Both the position numbers and the translations under genes were made by a program. From Deltaproteobacteria bacterium (lineage in GTDB: Bacteria; Myxococcota_A; UBA9042; PHBI01): a DNA stretch of 64,000 nt. Shown piece after piece: positions 7,759 to 15,996 of the stretch. The stretch lies in NCBI GenBank assembly GCA_020632715.1, contig JACKFA010000009.1:186001-250000 (forward strand), written 5' to 3'. The notes beneath the pieces were generated by a model. That model was not told the DNA's origin. It searched no databases and was given only the letters and a program-made list of their open reading frames with translations. Numbering within the stretch: the stretch's first letter is position 1; every line of letters starts with the position of its first letter.

Positions 7759-8175
7759 ATGACCGACTCCGCCACCCCAGCCGCAGGCGAGACCCTCCGC
7801 GTCACCGCGACCCCCGCGGCCGTCGCGCTCATCGCCGACCTCGAGGCCGAGCACGGCCCCGTCCTCTTCCACCAGTCCGGCGGCTGCTGCGACGGCAGCG
7901 CCCCCATGTGCTACCCAGAGGGCGACTTCCGCGTCGGCCACCGCGACGTCTTCCTCGGGCGGATCGGCGGCGCGCCGTTCTACATCGGGGAGCGCCAGTA
8001 CGAGTACTGGCAGCACACGGCGCTCACGATCGACGTCGTCCCCGGGCGCGGCGCGGGCTTCAGCCTCGAGGCGCCGCTCGGCAAGCGCTTCCTGACGCGC
8101 TCGCGGATCTTCACGGACGACGAGCTGCTCTGGCTCGCCGAGCACGCCCCGGTGAGCCACGGGCCGGCGGCCTGA
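7759..8175 (+). CDS. DUF779 protein associated with aldehyde dehydrogenase
   Basis: 138 residues matching the DUF779 pattern: FHQSGGCCDGSAPMCYP, then GDVFLG-like and FYIGERQYEYWQHT segments, and a C-terminal EAPLGKRFLTRSRIFTDDE. The Cys-Cys and Cys of the first motif could bind metal (inference). DUF779 genes are habitually next to AcoD/ExaC-type aldehyde dehydrogenases, as here, 129 bp downstream and probably in the same sigma-54-driven transcript. Biochemical role unknown. Confidence 0.88.
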   Translation: MTDSATPAAGETLRVTATPAAVALIADLEAEHGPVLFHQSGGCCDGSAPMCYPEGDFRVGHRDVFLGRIGGAPFYIGERQYEYWQHTALTIDVVPGRGAGFSLEAPLGKRFLTRSRIFTDDELLWLAEHAPVSHGPAA

Positions 8176-8232
8176 CGCCGTGCGCGCGCCGGGGCCCGGG
8201 GCCGCGCGATGACCGCAGACGCCGCCCGCGAT

Positions 8233-8261
8233 TTGTCCCGGCCCGCCGGCCGGCGTAACGT
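8233..8261 (+). promoter_or_regulatory. Sigma-70 type promoter of the AcoR-like regulator
   Basis: TTGTCC (8233-8238), 17-nt spacer, TAACGT (8256-8261). It lies 41 bp before the ATG at 8302, which supports that start over the ATG at 8209 and gives the activator constitutive expression independent of RpoN. Confidence 0.4.
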
Positions 8262-8301
8262 CGCTGGACCCGCATCGTCACGCCGGGGTCTCGGAGACTG
8301 G

Positions 8302-10335
8302 ATGGGACTGTTGCTCGAGCTGCGCGGCGTCGCGCGCGGCCTCTGGGAGGCCTTCCAGACCGCCGGCGGCGCCGCGCTCCCCCACAGCGGGGAGCACCGC
8401 GTCGTCGCGCGCTGGGAGCGCGTGCGCCGGCTCGGCGTCTCCGCGGCCGGCTCCTCCGAGGCGAGCGAGCTCCTCGGCTCCGGCGAGCTCGACGAGCACC
8501 GTGAGGCCGCCGACGAGCTCGTCCACGCCGCGGCGCAGGTGCTCCCGGCGCGGATCGCGGAGTTCGAGCGGCGCGACTTCACGCTGCTCCTCACGGACGC
8601 CGAGGGGGTCGTCCTCGGCGCGCACGCGGGCGGCGGCTTCGCCCCGACGGCGAGGCGGCTCCACCTCATGGAGGGCGGGCGCTGGGCGGAGGCGGTGCGC
8701 GGCACGAACGCCATCGGCACGGCCGTCGCCGAGGGGCGCCCGGTCGTCGTCGAGGGGCCGGCGCACTACGTCCGCGAGAACCACGGGCTCGTCTGCTACG
8801 CGAGCCCCATCTACGACGCCTACGGCGAGGTCCGCGGCGTCCTCGACGCCACCTCCTTCACGACGGCCGCGCGCCTCGAGGTGCGCCAGGCCGTGCTCGA
8901 CGCGGCCGACGCCGTCCAGAACGCGCTCCGGCGCGAGATCTTCGCGCGCCGCGGCCCCGGCCTCCTCGAGGCCATGCGCCTCACCCTCGCGCGGTGCCCG
9001 ACGCCCGCCTTCCTCGTCGGCTGGCCGGGCACCATCCACACCGGCAACGAGGCGGCGCGCGGGCTCCTCGGCCACGCCCCCGAGGGGACGGGCTGCGAGC
9101 GCGCCTTCGGGGTCCACTGGGACGCCTTCCTCGCCGCCATCGCCGCCGGTCACGCGGCCATCGACGCGCCGCGGGTCGGGCCGCTCGCGGCGCCCCACCG
9201 CCTCACGCTCGAGCCCCTCACGGATCGCGCGGGCCGCGTGCTCGCCGCGCTCGTCTTCGTCGATCTGGCGCTCCGCCACGGCGCCGGCGCGGGGCAGCCG
9301 CCCCCGCGGGGCGCCGCGCCCGCCGCGACCCCTCCTCCGGCGGCGGCGACCGCCCCCGAGCCGGCCGACGGCGCGCGCTCCTTCTCGCGCCTCCTCGGGA
9401 GCGACGCGGGCCTCGTGCAGACGAAGCGCCTCGCGCTCCGCATCGCGAAGAGCCGCCTCCCGGTGCTCGTCCTCGCCGAGACCGGCACGGGCAAGGGGCT
9501 CCTCGCGCGCGCCATCCACGACGCGAGCGGCCGCGAGGGGGAGCTCGTCGACGTGAACTGCGGGGCGATCCCGGCCTCGCTCCTCGAGTCCGAGCTCTTC
9601 GGCTACGCCGAGGGCGCGTTCACCGGCGCGAAGCGGGGCGGGCGCGAGGGGCTCATCCACCGGGCGACGGGCGGGACGCTCTTCCTCGACGAGGTCGCCG
9701 AGATGTCGCCCGCGCTGCAGTCGGCGCTCCTCCGCGTCCTCGAGGACGGCCGCTACACGCGCGTCGGCGACTCGCGGCCCTGTCAGGCCGACGTGCGCCT
9801 CGTCTGCGCCACGAGCCGCGACCTCGTCGCGATGGTGGCCGAGGGCGCGTTCCGGAGCGACCTCTACTACCGGATCCGCGGCGCGACGGTGACGCTGCCG
9901 CCGCTGCGCGCCCGGAGCGACATCCTCGAGCTCGCCGACGGGATCCTCGCGCAGCTCGCGGAGGAGGCGGGCGAGGCGGCGCCGCACCTCGACGAGGCCG
10001 TCCGGCGCGTGCTCGTCGCGCACGCGTGGCCCGGGAACGTGCGCGAGCTGCGGATGACGCTGCACTACGCCAACGTCCTCGCCGGCGGGAACGGCGTCAT
10101 CACGCGCGACGACCTCCCGGCGGAGCTCCTCGACGCGGTCGCGGAGGCGCACGGCGTCGGGCTCGAGGCGAGCCCCGGCGGCGACGAGCACGGGCTCCTC
10201 GCGACCTCGGAGCGCCACGCCCTCGAGGAGGCCCTGCGCACGGCGGGCGGCAACATGACCCGGGCGGCCTCGCTGCTCGGCGTCGCGCGCAGCACGCTCT
10301 ACCGCATGCTGCGAAAGCACGACCTGCACGGCTGA
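8302..10335 (+). CDS. AcoR-like sigma-54-dependent transcriptional activator
   Basis: 677 residues in the AcoR order: N-terminal signalling region, a GAF domain (about 60-215, with FTLLLTDAEGVVLG and GTNAIGTAV), then an AAA+ domain with Walker A TGTGKG, the sigma-54 contact loop GAFTGA, Walker B GGTLFLDEVAEM and the Arg-finger region, and a C-terminal Fis-type helix-turn-helix (MTRAASLLGVARSTLYRML). It should sense a metabolite and remodel RpoN-polymerase at the dehydrogenase promoter. An in-frame ATG 31 codons upstream (8209) exists but lies before the predicted promoter and has no ribosome-binding site; GGAG precedes the chosen start. Confidence 0.9.
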   Translation: MGLLLELRGVARGLWEAFQTAGGAALPHSGEHRVVARWERVRRLGVSAAGSSEASELLGSGELDEHREAADELVHAAAQVLPARIAEFERRDFTLLLTDAEGVVLGAHAGGGFAPTARRLHLMEGGRWAEAVRGTNAIGTAVAEGRPVVVEGPAHYVRENHGLVCYASPIYDAYGEVRGVLDATSFTTAARLEVRQAVLDAADAVQNALRREIFARRGPGLLEAMRLTLARCPTPAFLVGWPGTIHTGNEAARGLLGHAPEGTGCERAFGVHWDAFLAAIAAGHAAIDAPRVGPLAAPHRLTLEPLTDRAGRVLAALVFVDLALRHGAGAGQPPPRGAAPAATPPPAAATAPEPADGARSFSRLLGSDAGLVQTKRLALRIAKSRLPVLVLAETGTGKGLLARAIHDASGREGELVDVNCGAIPASLLESELFGYAEGAFTGAKRGGREGLIHRATGGTLFLDEVAEMSPALQSALLRVLEDGRYTRVGDSRPCQADVRLVCATSRDLVAMVAEGAFRSDLYYRIRGATVTLPPLRARSDILELADGILAQLAEEAGEAAPHLDEAVRRVLVAHAWPGNVRELRMTLHYANVLAGGNGVITRDDLPAELLDAVAEAHGVGLEASPGGDEHGLLATSERHALEEALRTAGGNMTRAASLLGVARSTLYRMLRKHDLHG

Positions 10336-10349
10336 GGCCGCCGAGGGGC

Positions 10350-10368
10350 CATGACGCGCCGCGTCATG
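10350..10368. repeat. 19-bp palindrome CATGACGCG-C-CGCGTCATG
   Basis: Perfect 9+1+9 palindrome between the ends of two convergent genes, extended by GGGG/CCCC arms with one mismatch. The same 19-mer, with the central base inverted, lies in the convergent junction at 25379. Candidate bidirectional terminator without U-tract, or a protein-binding site. Confidence 0.7.
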
Positions 10369-10386
10369 ACCCCGCCGGTCCCCACG

Positions 10387-13300
10387 TCAGCCCGCCGCGG
10401 GGTGCATCGCCGTCGCGTCCGGATCGCTCGGCGCCGGGCCCTGGCCCTGGCTCTGCCCGTCGTCGTGCGGCTGCCGCTTGCGGTGGAAGATCTTGCTCAC
10501 GAGCACGAAGAACATCGGCACGAACAGCGGCGCGAGCACCGTCGCCGCGATCATGCCGCCGAGGACGCCGGTCCCGACGGCGTTCCGGCTCGCCGCGCCC
10601 GCGCCCGTGCTGATGACGAGTGGCAACACGCCGAGCCCGAACGCGAGCGACGTCATGACGATCGGCCGGAAGCGGAGCCGCACCGCCTCGAGCGTGGCCT
10701 GCATGAGGTCGGCGCCGCGGTCGAACTGCTCCTTCGCGAACTCCACGATGAGGATCGCGTTCTTCGACGAGAGCCCGACGGTCGTGAGGAGACCCACCTG
10801 GAAGTACACGTCGTTCGACATCTCCCGCATCATCGCCGCCCCGAGCGCGCCGATGATGCCGAGCGGCACGACGAGCATGACCGCGATCGGCACCGACCAG
10901 CTCTCGTAGAGCGCCGCGAGCGACAGGAAGACCACGAGCAGCGAGAGCGCGTAGAGGAGCCCCGCCTGCCCGCCGGACTCGCGCTCCTGGTAGCTGATGT
11001 CGCTCCAGTCGTAGCCGATGCCCGGCGGCATCTGCCCCATGATCTTCTCGACCGCGTCCATCGCGTCGCCGGAGCTCACCCCCGGCGCCGCCTGCCCGGT
11101 CACCTCGACGCTCGGCTGCGCGTTGTAGCGCTCGAGCTGCGGCGGGCCGTAGGTCCAGCGCGAGGTCGTGAACGACGAGAAGCGCACCATCTCGCCCTTG
11201 TCGTTGCGCACGTACCAGCGCCCGATGTCCGCCGGCACCATCCGGAACGGCGCGTCCGCCTGCATGTACACGCGCTTGACGCGCCCGTTCTGGATGAAGT
11301 CGTTGATGTACTGCCCACCCCACGCGGCTGACAGCGTCGCGTTGATCTGGGCCGCCGACACGCCGAGCGCGCCCGCCTTCTCGTGGTCGATGTCGAGCTC
11401 GAGCTGCGGCGCGTCCTCCATGCCGCTCGGGCGGATGCCGGTGAGCTTCGGGTCCTGGCTCGCCATCCCGAGGAACTGGTTCCGCGCCGCCATGAGCGCG
11501 TCGTGGCCGAGCCCCGCGCGGTCCTGGATCTTGAGCGTCCAGCCGCCCGACGTCCCGAGCCCGCGGATGGCCGGCGGCTGGATCGCGAACGCCATGGCGT
11601 CCTTGATGCCCCAGAGCGCCCCCATCGCGTGCTGCGACAGCGTCGTCGCGTCCTGCCCCTCCCCCTCGCGCTCGCTCCAGTCCTTCAGGTGCACGAAGCC
11701 GATGGCCGTGTTCTGCCCGGCGCCGCCGAAGCTGAACCCGACCACGCCGAAGATCGACTCGACGTTCTCCTTGTCCGCGAGGAACGTCTGCTCGACCTTC
11801 TCGAGCGCCTTGAGCGTCCGCTGCTGCGTCGCGCCGACCGGCCCCTGGACGATCGTGATGAGCACCCCCTGATCCTCGGTCGGCAGGAAGCTCGTCGGCA
11901 TCTTCAGGTAGAGGAGCCCGGTCAGCGCCGCGATCCCGCCGAACACGAGGAAGTAGAGCAGGCGCCAGCCGATCATGTGCTTCACGACGGCGCGATAGCC
12001 GTTCGTGATCCGGTCGAAGCCGCGGTTGAAGAAGCCGGCGACCCCGTAGCTCCCGTGGCCCGGCGTGTGCTTGAGCAGCGTCGCGCAGAGCGCTGGCGTC
12101 AGGATGAGCGCGACCGTCACGGACAGCGCCATCGCCGATACGATCGTGATGGCGAACTGCTGATAGATGACGCCGACCGACCCACCGAAGAAGGCCATCG
12201 GCACGAACACCGCGGAGAGCACGAGCGTGATGCCGATGAGGGCGCCGGTGATCTGCTCCATCGACTTCTTCGTCGCCGCGCGGGGCTTCAACCCCTCCTC
12301 GCGCATGATGCGCTCGACGTTCTCGACCACGACGATGGCGTCGTCGACGAGGAGGCCGATCGCGAGCACGAGCGCGAACATCGTGAGCGTGTTGATGGAG
12401 TAGCCGAAGAGCTTGAGCAGGGCGAACGTGCCGAGGATGACCACCGGCACCGCGATCGTCGGGATGAGCGTCGCGCGGAAGCTCTGGAGGAAGATGAGCA
12501 TCACGAGGAACACGAGCCCGACGGCCTCGAAGAGGGTCATGACGACCTCGTCGATCGACAGCTCCACGAACGGCGTCGTGTCGAACGGGATGACGGCCTT
12601 CACCCCCTTCGGGAAGAACGGCTCGAGCTCCTTCAGGCGCGCCTTCACCGCGGCCGCCGTGTCGAGCGCGTTGGCGTCGGTCGCGGCGATGATCGCGAGG
12701 CCCGTCGCGGGCTTGCCGTTGTAGCGCGAGAGGATGGAGTAGCTCTCCGCGCCGAGCTCGACGCGCGCGACGTCACCGAGGCGGACGACCGAGCCGTCCT
12801 GCGCCGTCCGCAAGAGGATCCGGCGGAACTCCTCGGGGGTCGAGAGCCGCGACTGCGCCGTGATGGTCGCGTTGATCTGCTGCCCGGGCACCGACGGGGT
12901 CGCCCCGAGCTGCCCCGCCGAGATCTGCGCGTTCTGCGCGAGCACGGCGGTCTGCACGTCGAGCGGCGTCAGCTTGTAGGCGGCGAGCTTCGCCGGATCG
13001 AGCCAGATCCGCATCGCGTACGACGAGCCGAAGACCTGCACGTTGCCGACGCCCTCGACGCGGGACAGGTTGTCCACGATGTTCGTCGAGATGTAGTCGG
13101 CGAGGTCGATGGCGCTCATCGACTCGTCCTCGGAGACGAAGCCGACGACCATCAAGAAGCCCGACGACGCCTTGTTGACCTGGATCCCCTGCCGCTGCAC
13201 GTCCTGCGGCAGGAACGGGATCGCGAGCTGCAGCTTGTTCTGGACCTGCACCTGCGCGATGTCCGGGTCGACCTCCGGCGCGAACGTCAGGCCGATCGAG

Positions 13301-13563
13301 ACCCCGCCCGCCGAGTCGCTCGACGCCGACATGTAGAGGAGCCCGTCGAGCCCCTTCATCTTCTGCTCGATGATCTGCGTGACGCTGTCCTCGACGGTCT
13401 TCGCGGACGCGCCCGGATAGTACGCGCTGATGCCGATGGTCGTCGGCGCCACGTCCGGGTACTGCTCGAGGGGCAGGGTCAAGACGGCCGCGCCACCGGC
13501 GAGCATCATGACGATCGCGATGACCCACGCGAAGATGGGCCGGTCGATGAAGAACTTCGCCAT
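10387..13563 (-). CDS. RND efflux pump inner-membrane transporter (HAE1/AcrB type)
   Basis: 1058 residues with the AcrB plan: TM1 (MAKFFIDRPIFAWVIAIVMML), two large periplasmic porter/docking loops and 12 TM segments. The proton-relay Asp pair is in LLVDDAIVVVENVER (TM4) and the relay Lys in SSKNAILIVEFAKEQ (TM10). It exports hydrophobic or amphiphilic compounds, driven by proton motive force, with the adaptor encoded immediately upstream (1-nt overlap, TAATG). No TolC gene accompanies this operon; the OMF encoded at 20.3 kb may serve both pumps. Substrate not predictable. Confidence 0.95.
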   Translation of the reverse strand: MAKFFIDRPIFAWVIAIVMMLAGGAAVLTLPLEQYPDVAPTTIGISAYYPGASAKTVEDSVTQIIEQKMKGLDGLLYMSASSDSAGGVSIGLTFAPEVDPDIAQVQVQNKLQLAIPFLPQDVQRQGIQVNKASSGFLMVVGFVSEDESMSAIDLADYISTNIVDNLSRVEGVGNVQVFGSSYAMRIWLDPAKLAAYKLTPLDVQTAVLAQNAQISAGQLGATPSVPGQQINATITAQSRLSTPEEFRRILLRTAQDGSVVRLGDVARVELGAESYSILSRYNGKPATGLAIIAATDANALDTAAAVKARLKELEPFFPKGVKAVIPFDTTPFVELSIDEVVMTLFEAVGLVFLVMLIFLQSFRATLIPTIAVPVVILGTFALLKLFGYSINTLTMFALVLAIGLLVDDAIVVVENVERIMREEGLKPRAATKKSMEQITGALIGITLVLSAVFVPMAFFGGSVGVIYQQFAITIVSAMALSVTVALILTPALCATLLKHTPGHGSYGVAGFFNRGFDRITNGYRAVVKHMIGWRLLYFLVFGGIAALTGLLYLKMPTSFLPTEDQGVLITIVQGPVGATQQRTLKALEKVEQTFLADKENVESIFGVVGFSFGGAGQNTAIGFVHLKDWSEREGEGQDATTLSQHAMGALWGIKDAMAFAIQPPAIRGLGTSGGWTLKIQDRAGLGHDALMAARNQFLGMASQDPKLTGIRPSGMEDAPQLELDIDHEKAGALGVSAAQINATLSAAWGGQYINDFIQNGRVKRVYMQADAPFRMVPADIGRWYVRNDKGEMVRFSSFTTSRWTYGPPQLERYNAQPSVEVTGQAAPGVSSGDAMDAVEKIMGQMPPGIGYDWSDISYQERESGGQAGLLYALSLLVVFLSLAALYESWSVPIAVMLVVPLGIIGALGAAMMREMSNDVYFQVGLLTTVGLSSKNAILIVEFAKEQFDRGADLMQATLEAVRLRFRPIVMTSLAFGLGVLPLVISTGAGAASRNAVGTGVLGGMIAATVLAPLFVPMFFVLVSKIFHRKRQPHDDGQSQGQGPAPSDPDATAMHPAAG

Positions 13564-14969
13564 TACCGGCCCTCACCGCCGGCGCCCGCCTCGCCTTGCC
13601 CCGGCGCCTCCGCGCCGTCGCCGCCAGGCGCCTCGCCGCCGCTGGGCGCCGCGCCTGGTGCGGCACCGCCCCCTGGCGCGCCGCCTGGCTTCGCCCCGGC
13701 TCCCGGCGGCGCGCCGCCTGGTGGCGCCCCGTCCTGCTGCATCCCCGGCGCCCCCGGAGGCGGCGCCCCGTACGGCACCGCCTGCGCCGGCGCGCCCGGG
13801 CGGATCTTCTGGAGCCCCTCCACGATGACCCGATCTCCCTCCGCGAGCCCGCTCGTCACGAGCCACTGATCGCCGATGGTGCGGTCGACCTGGAGCTCAC
13901 GCTGTTCCACCTTGTTGTCGGCGTTGACGATCATCGCGATCGGGACCCCGCGCGGGTCGCGGCTCACCCCCTGCTGCGGCGCGAGGAGCGCGTTCTCGGC
14001 GACCCCCTCGCTCAGGATGGCGCGCACGTACATCCCCGGGAGCAGGAGCTTGTCCGGGTTCGGGAACACCGCGCGGAGCGTGATGGCGCCGGTGCTCTCG
14101 TCGACCTGGGCGTCCGCGAACTTGAGCTGCCCGTCGTGCGCGTACGGGGTGCCGTCCTCGAGGACGAGCTTCACCGCGGCCGTCTCGCCGCCCGTCGTCC
14201 CCTTCGCCTCGGCGATGAGCCCCTTCCGGATCTTCTCCTTCAGCTCGAGCACCTCGGCGCTCGACCGCGTGATGTCGACGTAGATCGGATCGAGCTGCTG
14301 CACGGTCGCGAGGGTCGCCTGGTAGGCGGTCACGAGGGAGCCCTGCATGATCGTCGAGCGCCCGATGCGCCCCGAGATCGGGGCGATGACCTTCGTCCGC
14401 TCGAGGTCGAGCTCGGCCTTGTCGACCGCGGCGCGCGCCGCCGCGACCTCGGCCCGCGCGGCGCGCAGGCTGCCGGTCACGTCGTCGGCCTGCTGCTCGG
14501 CGAGGATCCCCTTCGCCACGAGGTCGCGCGTGCGCCGCGCCTGCGTCTGGATCGTGGACACCGACGCCGCGGCGCGCTGCAGCGACGCCTTCGCGCTCGC
14601 GAGCGCGAGCTCGTAGTTCTTCGCGTCGATCTGGTAGAGCGCGTCGCCCTCCTGCACGTCCTGCCCCTCCTCGAAGAGCCGCTCGAGGATGAGGCCGCTC
14701 ACCTGCGGCCGCACCTCGGCGACGAGGTAGGCGGCCGTGCGGCCGGGGAGCTCGGTCGTGAGCGGGATGTCGCGCTTCTCGACCGTGACGACCGAGACCT
14801 GGGCCGGCGGCGGGGGGCCTCCGCCCCCGCCGGGGCCTCCGGGGCCTCCGGGGCCCTGGCCCTTCTCGTCCTCGCCGCCGCACGCGGCGACGAAGGTTGT
14901 GAGCGCGCAGAAGACGGCGAGCGCGGCGCGGCAGCGCCCGCGCGGCGCGGTCCGGATGGGACTGGACAT
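13563..14969 (-). CDS. RND efflux periplasmic adaptor lipoprotein (AcrA/MexA type)
   Basis: 468 residues. The lipoprotein signal peptide ends FVAAC (Cys30), followed by a Gly/Pro-rich tether. The membrane-fusion core then appears: lipoyl half-motif (AEVRPQVSGLILERLFEEGQDVQEGDALYQID), an alpha-helical hairpin (about 110-200), the second lipoyl half (ERTKVIAPISGRIG), beta-barrel and MP domains. The last 80 residues are a low-complexity Pro/Gly/Ala tail absent from typical AcrA. It bridges transporter and outer-membrane channel. First gene of the operon, divergent from the TetR repressor. Confidence 0.93.
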   Translation of the reverse strand: MSSPIRTAPRGRCRAALAVFCALTTFVAACGGEDEKGQGPGGPGGPGGGGGPPPPAQVSVVTVEKRDIPLTTELPGRTAAYLVAEVRPQVSGLILERLFEEGQDVQEGDALYQIDAKNYELALASAKASLQRAAASVSTIQTQARRTRDLVAKGILAEQQADDVTGSLRAARAEVAAARAAVDKAELDLERTKVIAPISGRIGRSTIMQGSLVTAYQATLATVQQLDPIYVDITRSSAEVLELKEKIRKGLIAEAKGTTGGETAAVKLVLEDGTPYAHDGQLKFADAQVDESTGAITLRAVFPNPDKLLLPGMYVRAILSEGVAENALLAPQQGVSRDPRGVPIAMIVNADNKVEQRELQVDRTIGDQWLVTSGLAEGDRVIVEGLQKIRPGAPAQAVPYGAPPPGAPGMQQDGAPPGGAPPGAGAKPGGAPGGGAAPGAAPSGGEAPGGDGAEAPGQGEAGAGGEGR

Positions 14970-15174
14970 TCGGAACCTCGTTGGTGCGGCGCCTCAGGGG
15001 CCCCGCGCGCCACGTGTCGCGCGAGCCCCGGGCACCCCCGGCGTGGGGCGCACTGTACTCTTGGTCAGGTGAATTTGCTACACCCGCGATGACTGAAAGC
15101 GGCCGGAATCTCCGCGACCGCTCCCCACGCCGCGCTGAGCGGCATCGCAGGCGGGTCGCGACCGCGTGGCGGCA

Positions 15175-15197
15175 AAGATTGAACAGTGTTTAATCTT
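15175..15197. promoter_or_regulatory. TetR operator 1 (23-bp near-perfect palindrome)
   Basis: Arms AAGATTGAACA and TGTTTAATCTT around a central G, one mismatch. Located in the divergent region just upstream of the repressor -35 box. Its core ATTGAACAnnGTTYAA recurs across the start of the second efflux operon. Binding here would allow autoregulation and control of the divergent acrAB-like operon. Confidence 0.65.
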
Positions 15198-15202
15198 CAG
15201 CC

Positions 15203-15231
15203 TTGACCCGGGGCCCGGCGCTCCCTACCTT
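15203..15231 (+). promoter_or_regulatory. Promoter of tetR giving a probably leaderless mRNA
   Basis: TTGACC (15203-15208), 17-nt spacer, TACCTT (15226-15231). The expected start, about 7 nt after the -10, coincides with the ATG at 15239, so the transcript would have essentially no leader. This also explains the absence of a ribosome-binding site. Confidence 0.5.
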
Positions 15232-15238
15232 GAGCCCC

Positions 15239-15913
15239 ATGGCACCGGTTTCCCCAGCGAGCGTCGACCGACGCGAGCGCGAGCGCGTCGAGAAGCGGGA
15301 GATGATCCTGCAAGCCGCGCTGCGCCTCTTCCTCGACCACTCCTTCGACAAGACCACGATGCGGCGCATCGCGGACGCCGTCGAGTACACGCCCGGCGCG
15401 CTCTACTCCTACTTCAAGGACAAGGACGAGATCCTCTACGCGCTGCACACGCGCGGGTTCGAGAAGTTCATGGCGATGCAGCGCGCGGAGCTCCTCGACG
15501 TCGTCGAGCCGATGGAGCGCCTCCGCGCCATCGGCCGGGTCTACGTCCGCTTCGGGCTCGCGAACCCCGAGTACTACCACCTGATGTTCATCGCCCGCAG
15601 CACGGGCAAGAAGATCGTCGAGAAGGAGAGCTGGGACCCGGGGATGCAGGCCTACATGCTCCTCCGGGACACGATGGCCGCCGTCATCGACACCCACGGC
15701 CTCGCCGTCGACCCCGACGTCGCCTCCTACACCTGCTGGTCCGCCGTCCACGGCATGGTCTCCCTCATGCTCTGCGACCGCTGCGTGATGATGGAGGCGC
15801 ACCTCGACCTCGACGTCTGCGTCGACCAGGCCTACGGCTTCCTGATGCAGCTCTTCGAGGCCGCGGCCGCGGAGAGCGCCTCCGCCCGACGCCCCGAGAC
15901 ACCCCGAACCTGA
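15239..15913 (+). CDS. TetR-family repressor of the efflux genes
   Basis: 224 residues. The N-terminal helix-turn-helix is clear: ILQAALRLFLDHSFDKTTMRRIADAVEYTPGALYSYFKDKDEIL. The remainder is a helical ligand/dimer domain with several aromatic residues (YYHLMF, SYTCWSAVHGM) suited to hydrophobic ligands. It sits between two RND operons and near three similar palindromes, so it very probably represses one or both pumps and itself, released by a pump substrate. A TTG start 12 codons upstream was discarded because that TTG is the -35 box. Confidence 0.92.
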   Translation: MAPVSPASVDRRERERVEKREMILQAALRLFLDHSFDKTTMRRIADAVEYTPGALYSYFKDKDEILYALHTRGFEKFMAMQRAELLDVVEPMERLRAIGRVYVRFGLANPEYYHLMFIARSTGKKIVEKESWDPGMQAYMLLRDTMAAVIDTHGLAVDPDVASYTCWSAVHGMVSLMLCDRCVMMEAHLDLDVCVDQAYGFLMQLFEAAAAESASARRPETPRT

Positions 15914-15939
15914 CGGCCCCCCCGAGGGCCCTCGATCCT

Positions 15940-15961
15940 GGCGCTCCGGCGCCTCTTTTTT
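15940..15961 (+). terminator. Intrinsic terminator after tetR
   Basis: Stem GGCGC/GCGCC with TCCG loop followed by TCTTTTTT, 27 nt after the repressor stop codon. It separates the repressor transcript from the efflux operon starting 36 bp later, which implies a separate promoter for the pump genes. Confidence 0.75.
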
Positions 15962-15970
15962 GGCCCAGCG

Positions 15971-15995
15971 ATTGAACAACGTTCAAGGACTGAAC
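15971..15995. promoter_or_regulatory. TetR operator 2 overlapping the second efflux operon start
   Basis: Two overlapping dyads share one half-site: TTGAACAACGTTCAA (15972-15986) and GTTCAAGGACTGAAC (15981-15995). The last half-site abuts the ATG at 15997, so bound repressor would cover the transcription/translation start. Core matches operator 1. Confidence 0.65.
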
Positions 15996-15996
15996 A

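Noticed and set aside
15061..15110. Sigma-70 promoter for the first efflux operon on the minus strand
   Set aside because: Several TTC- and TA-rich hexamers exist but none at 16-18-nt spacing.
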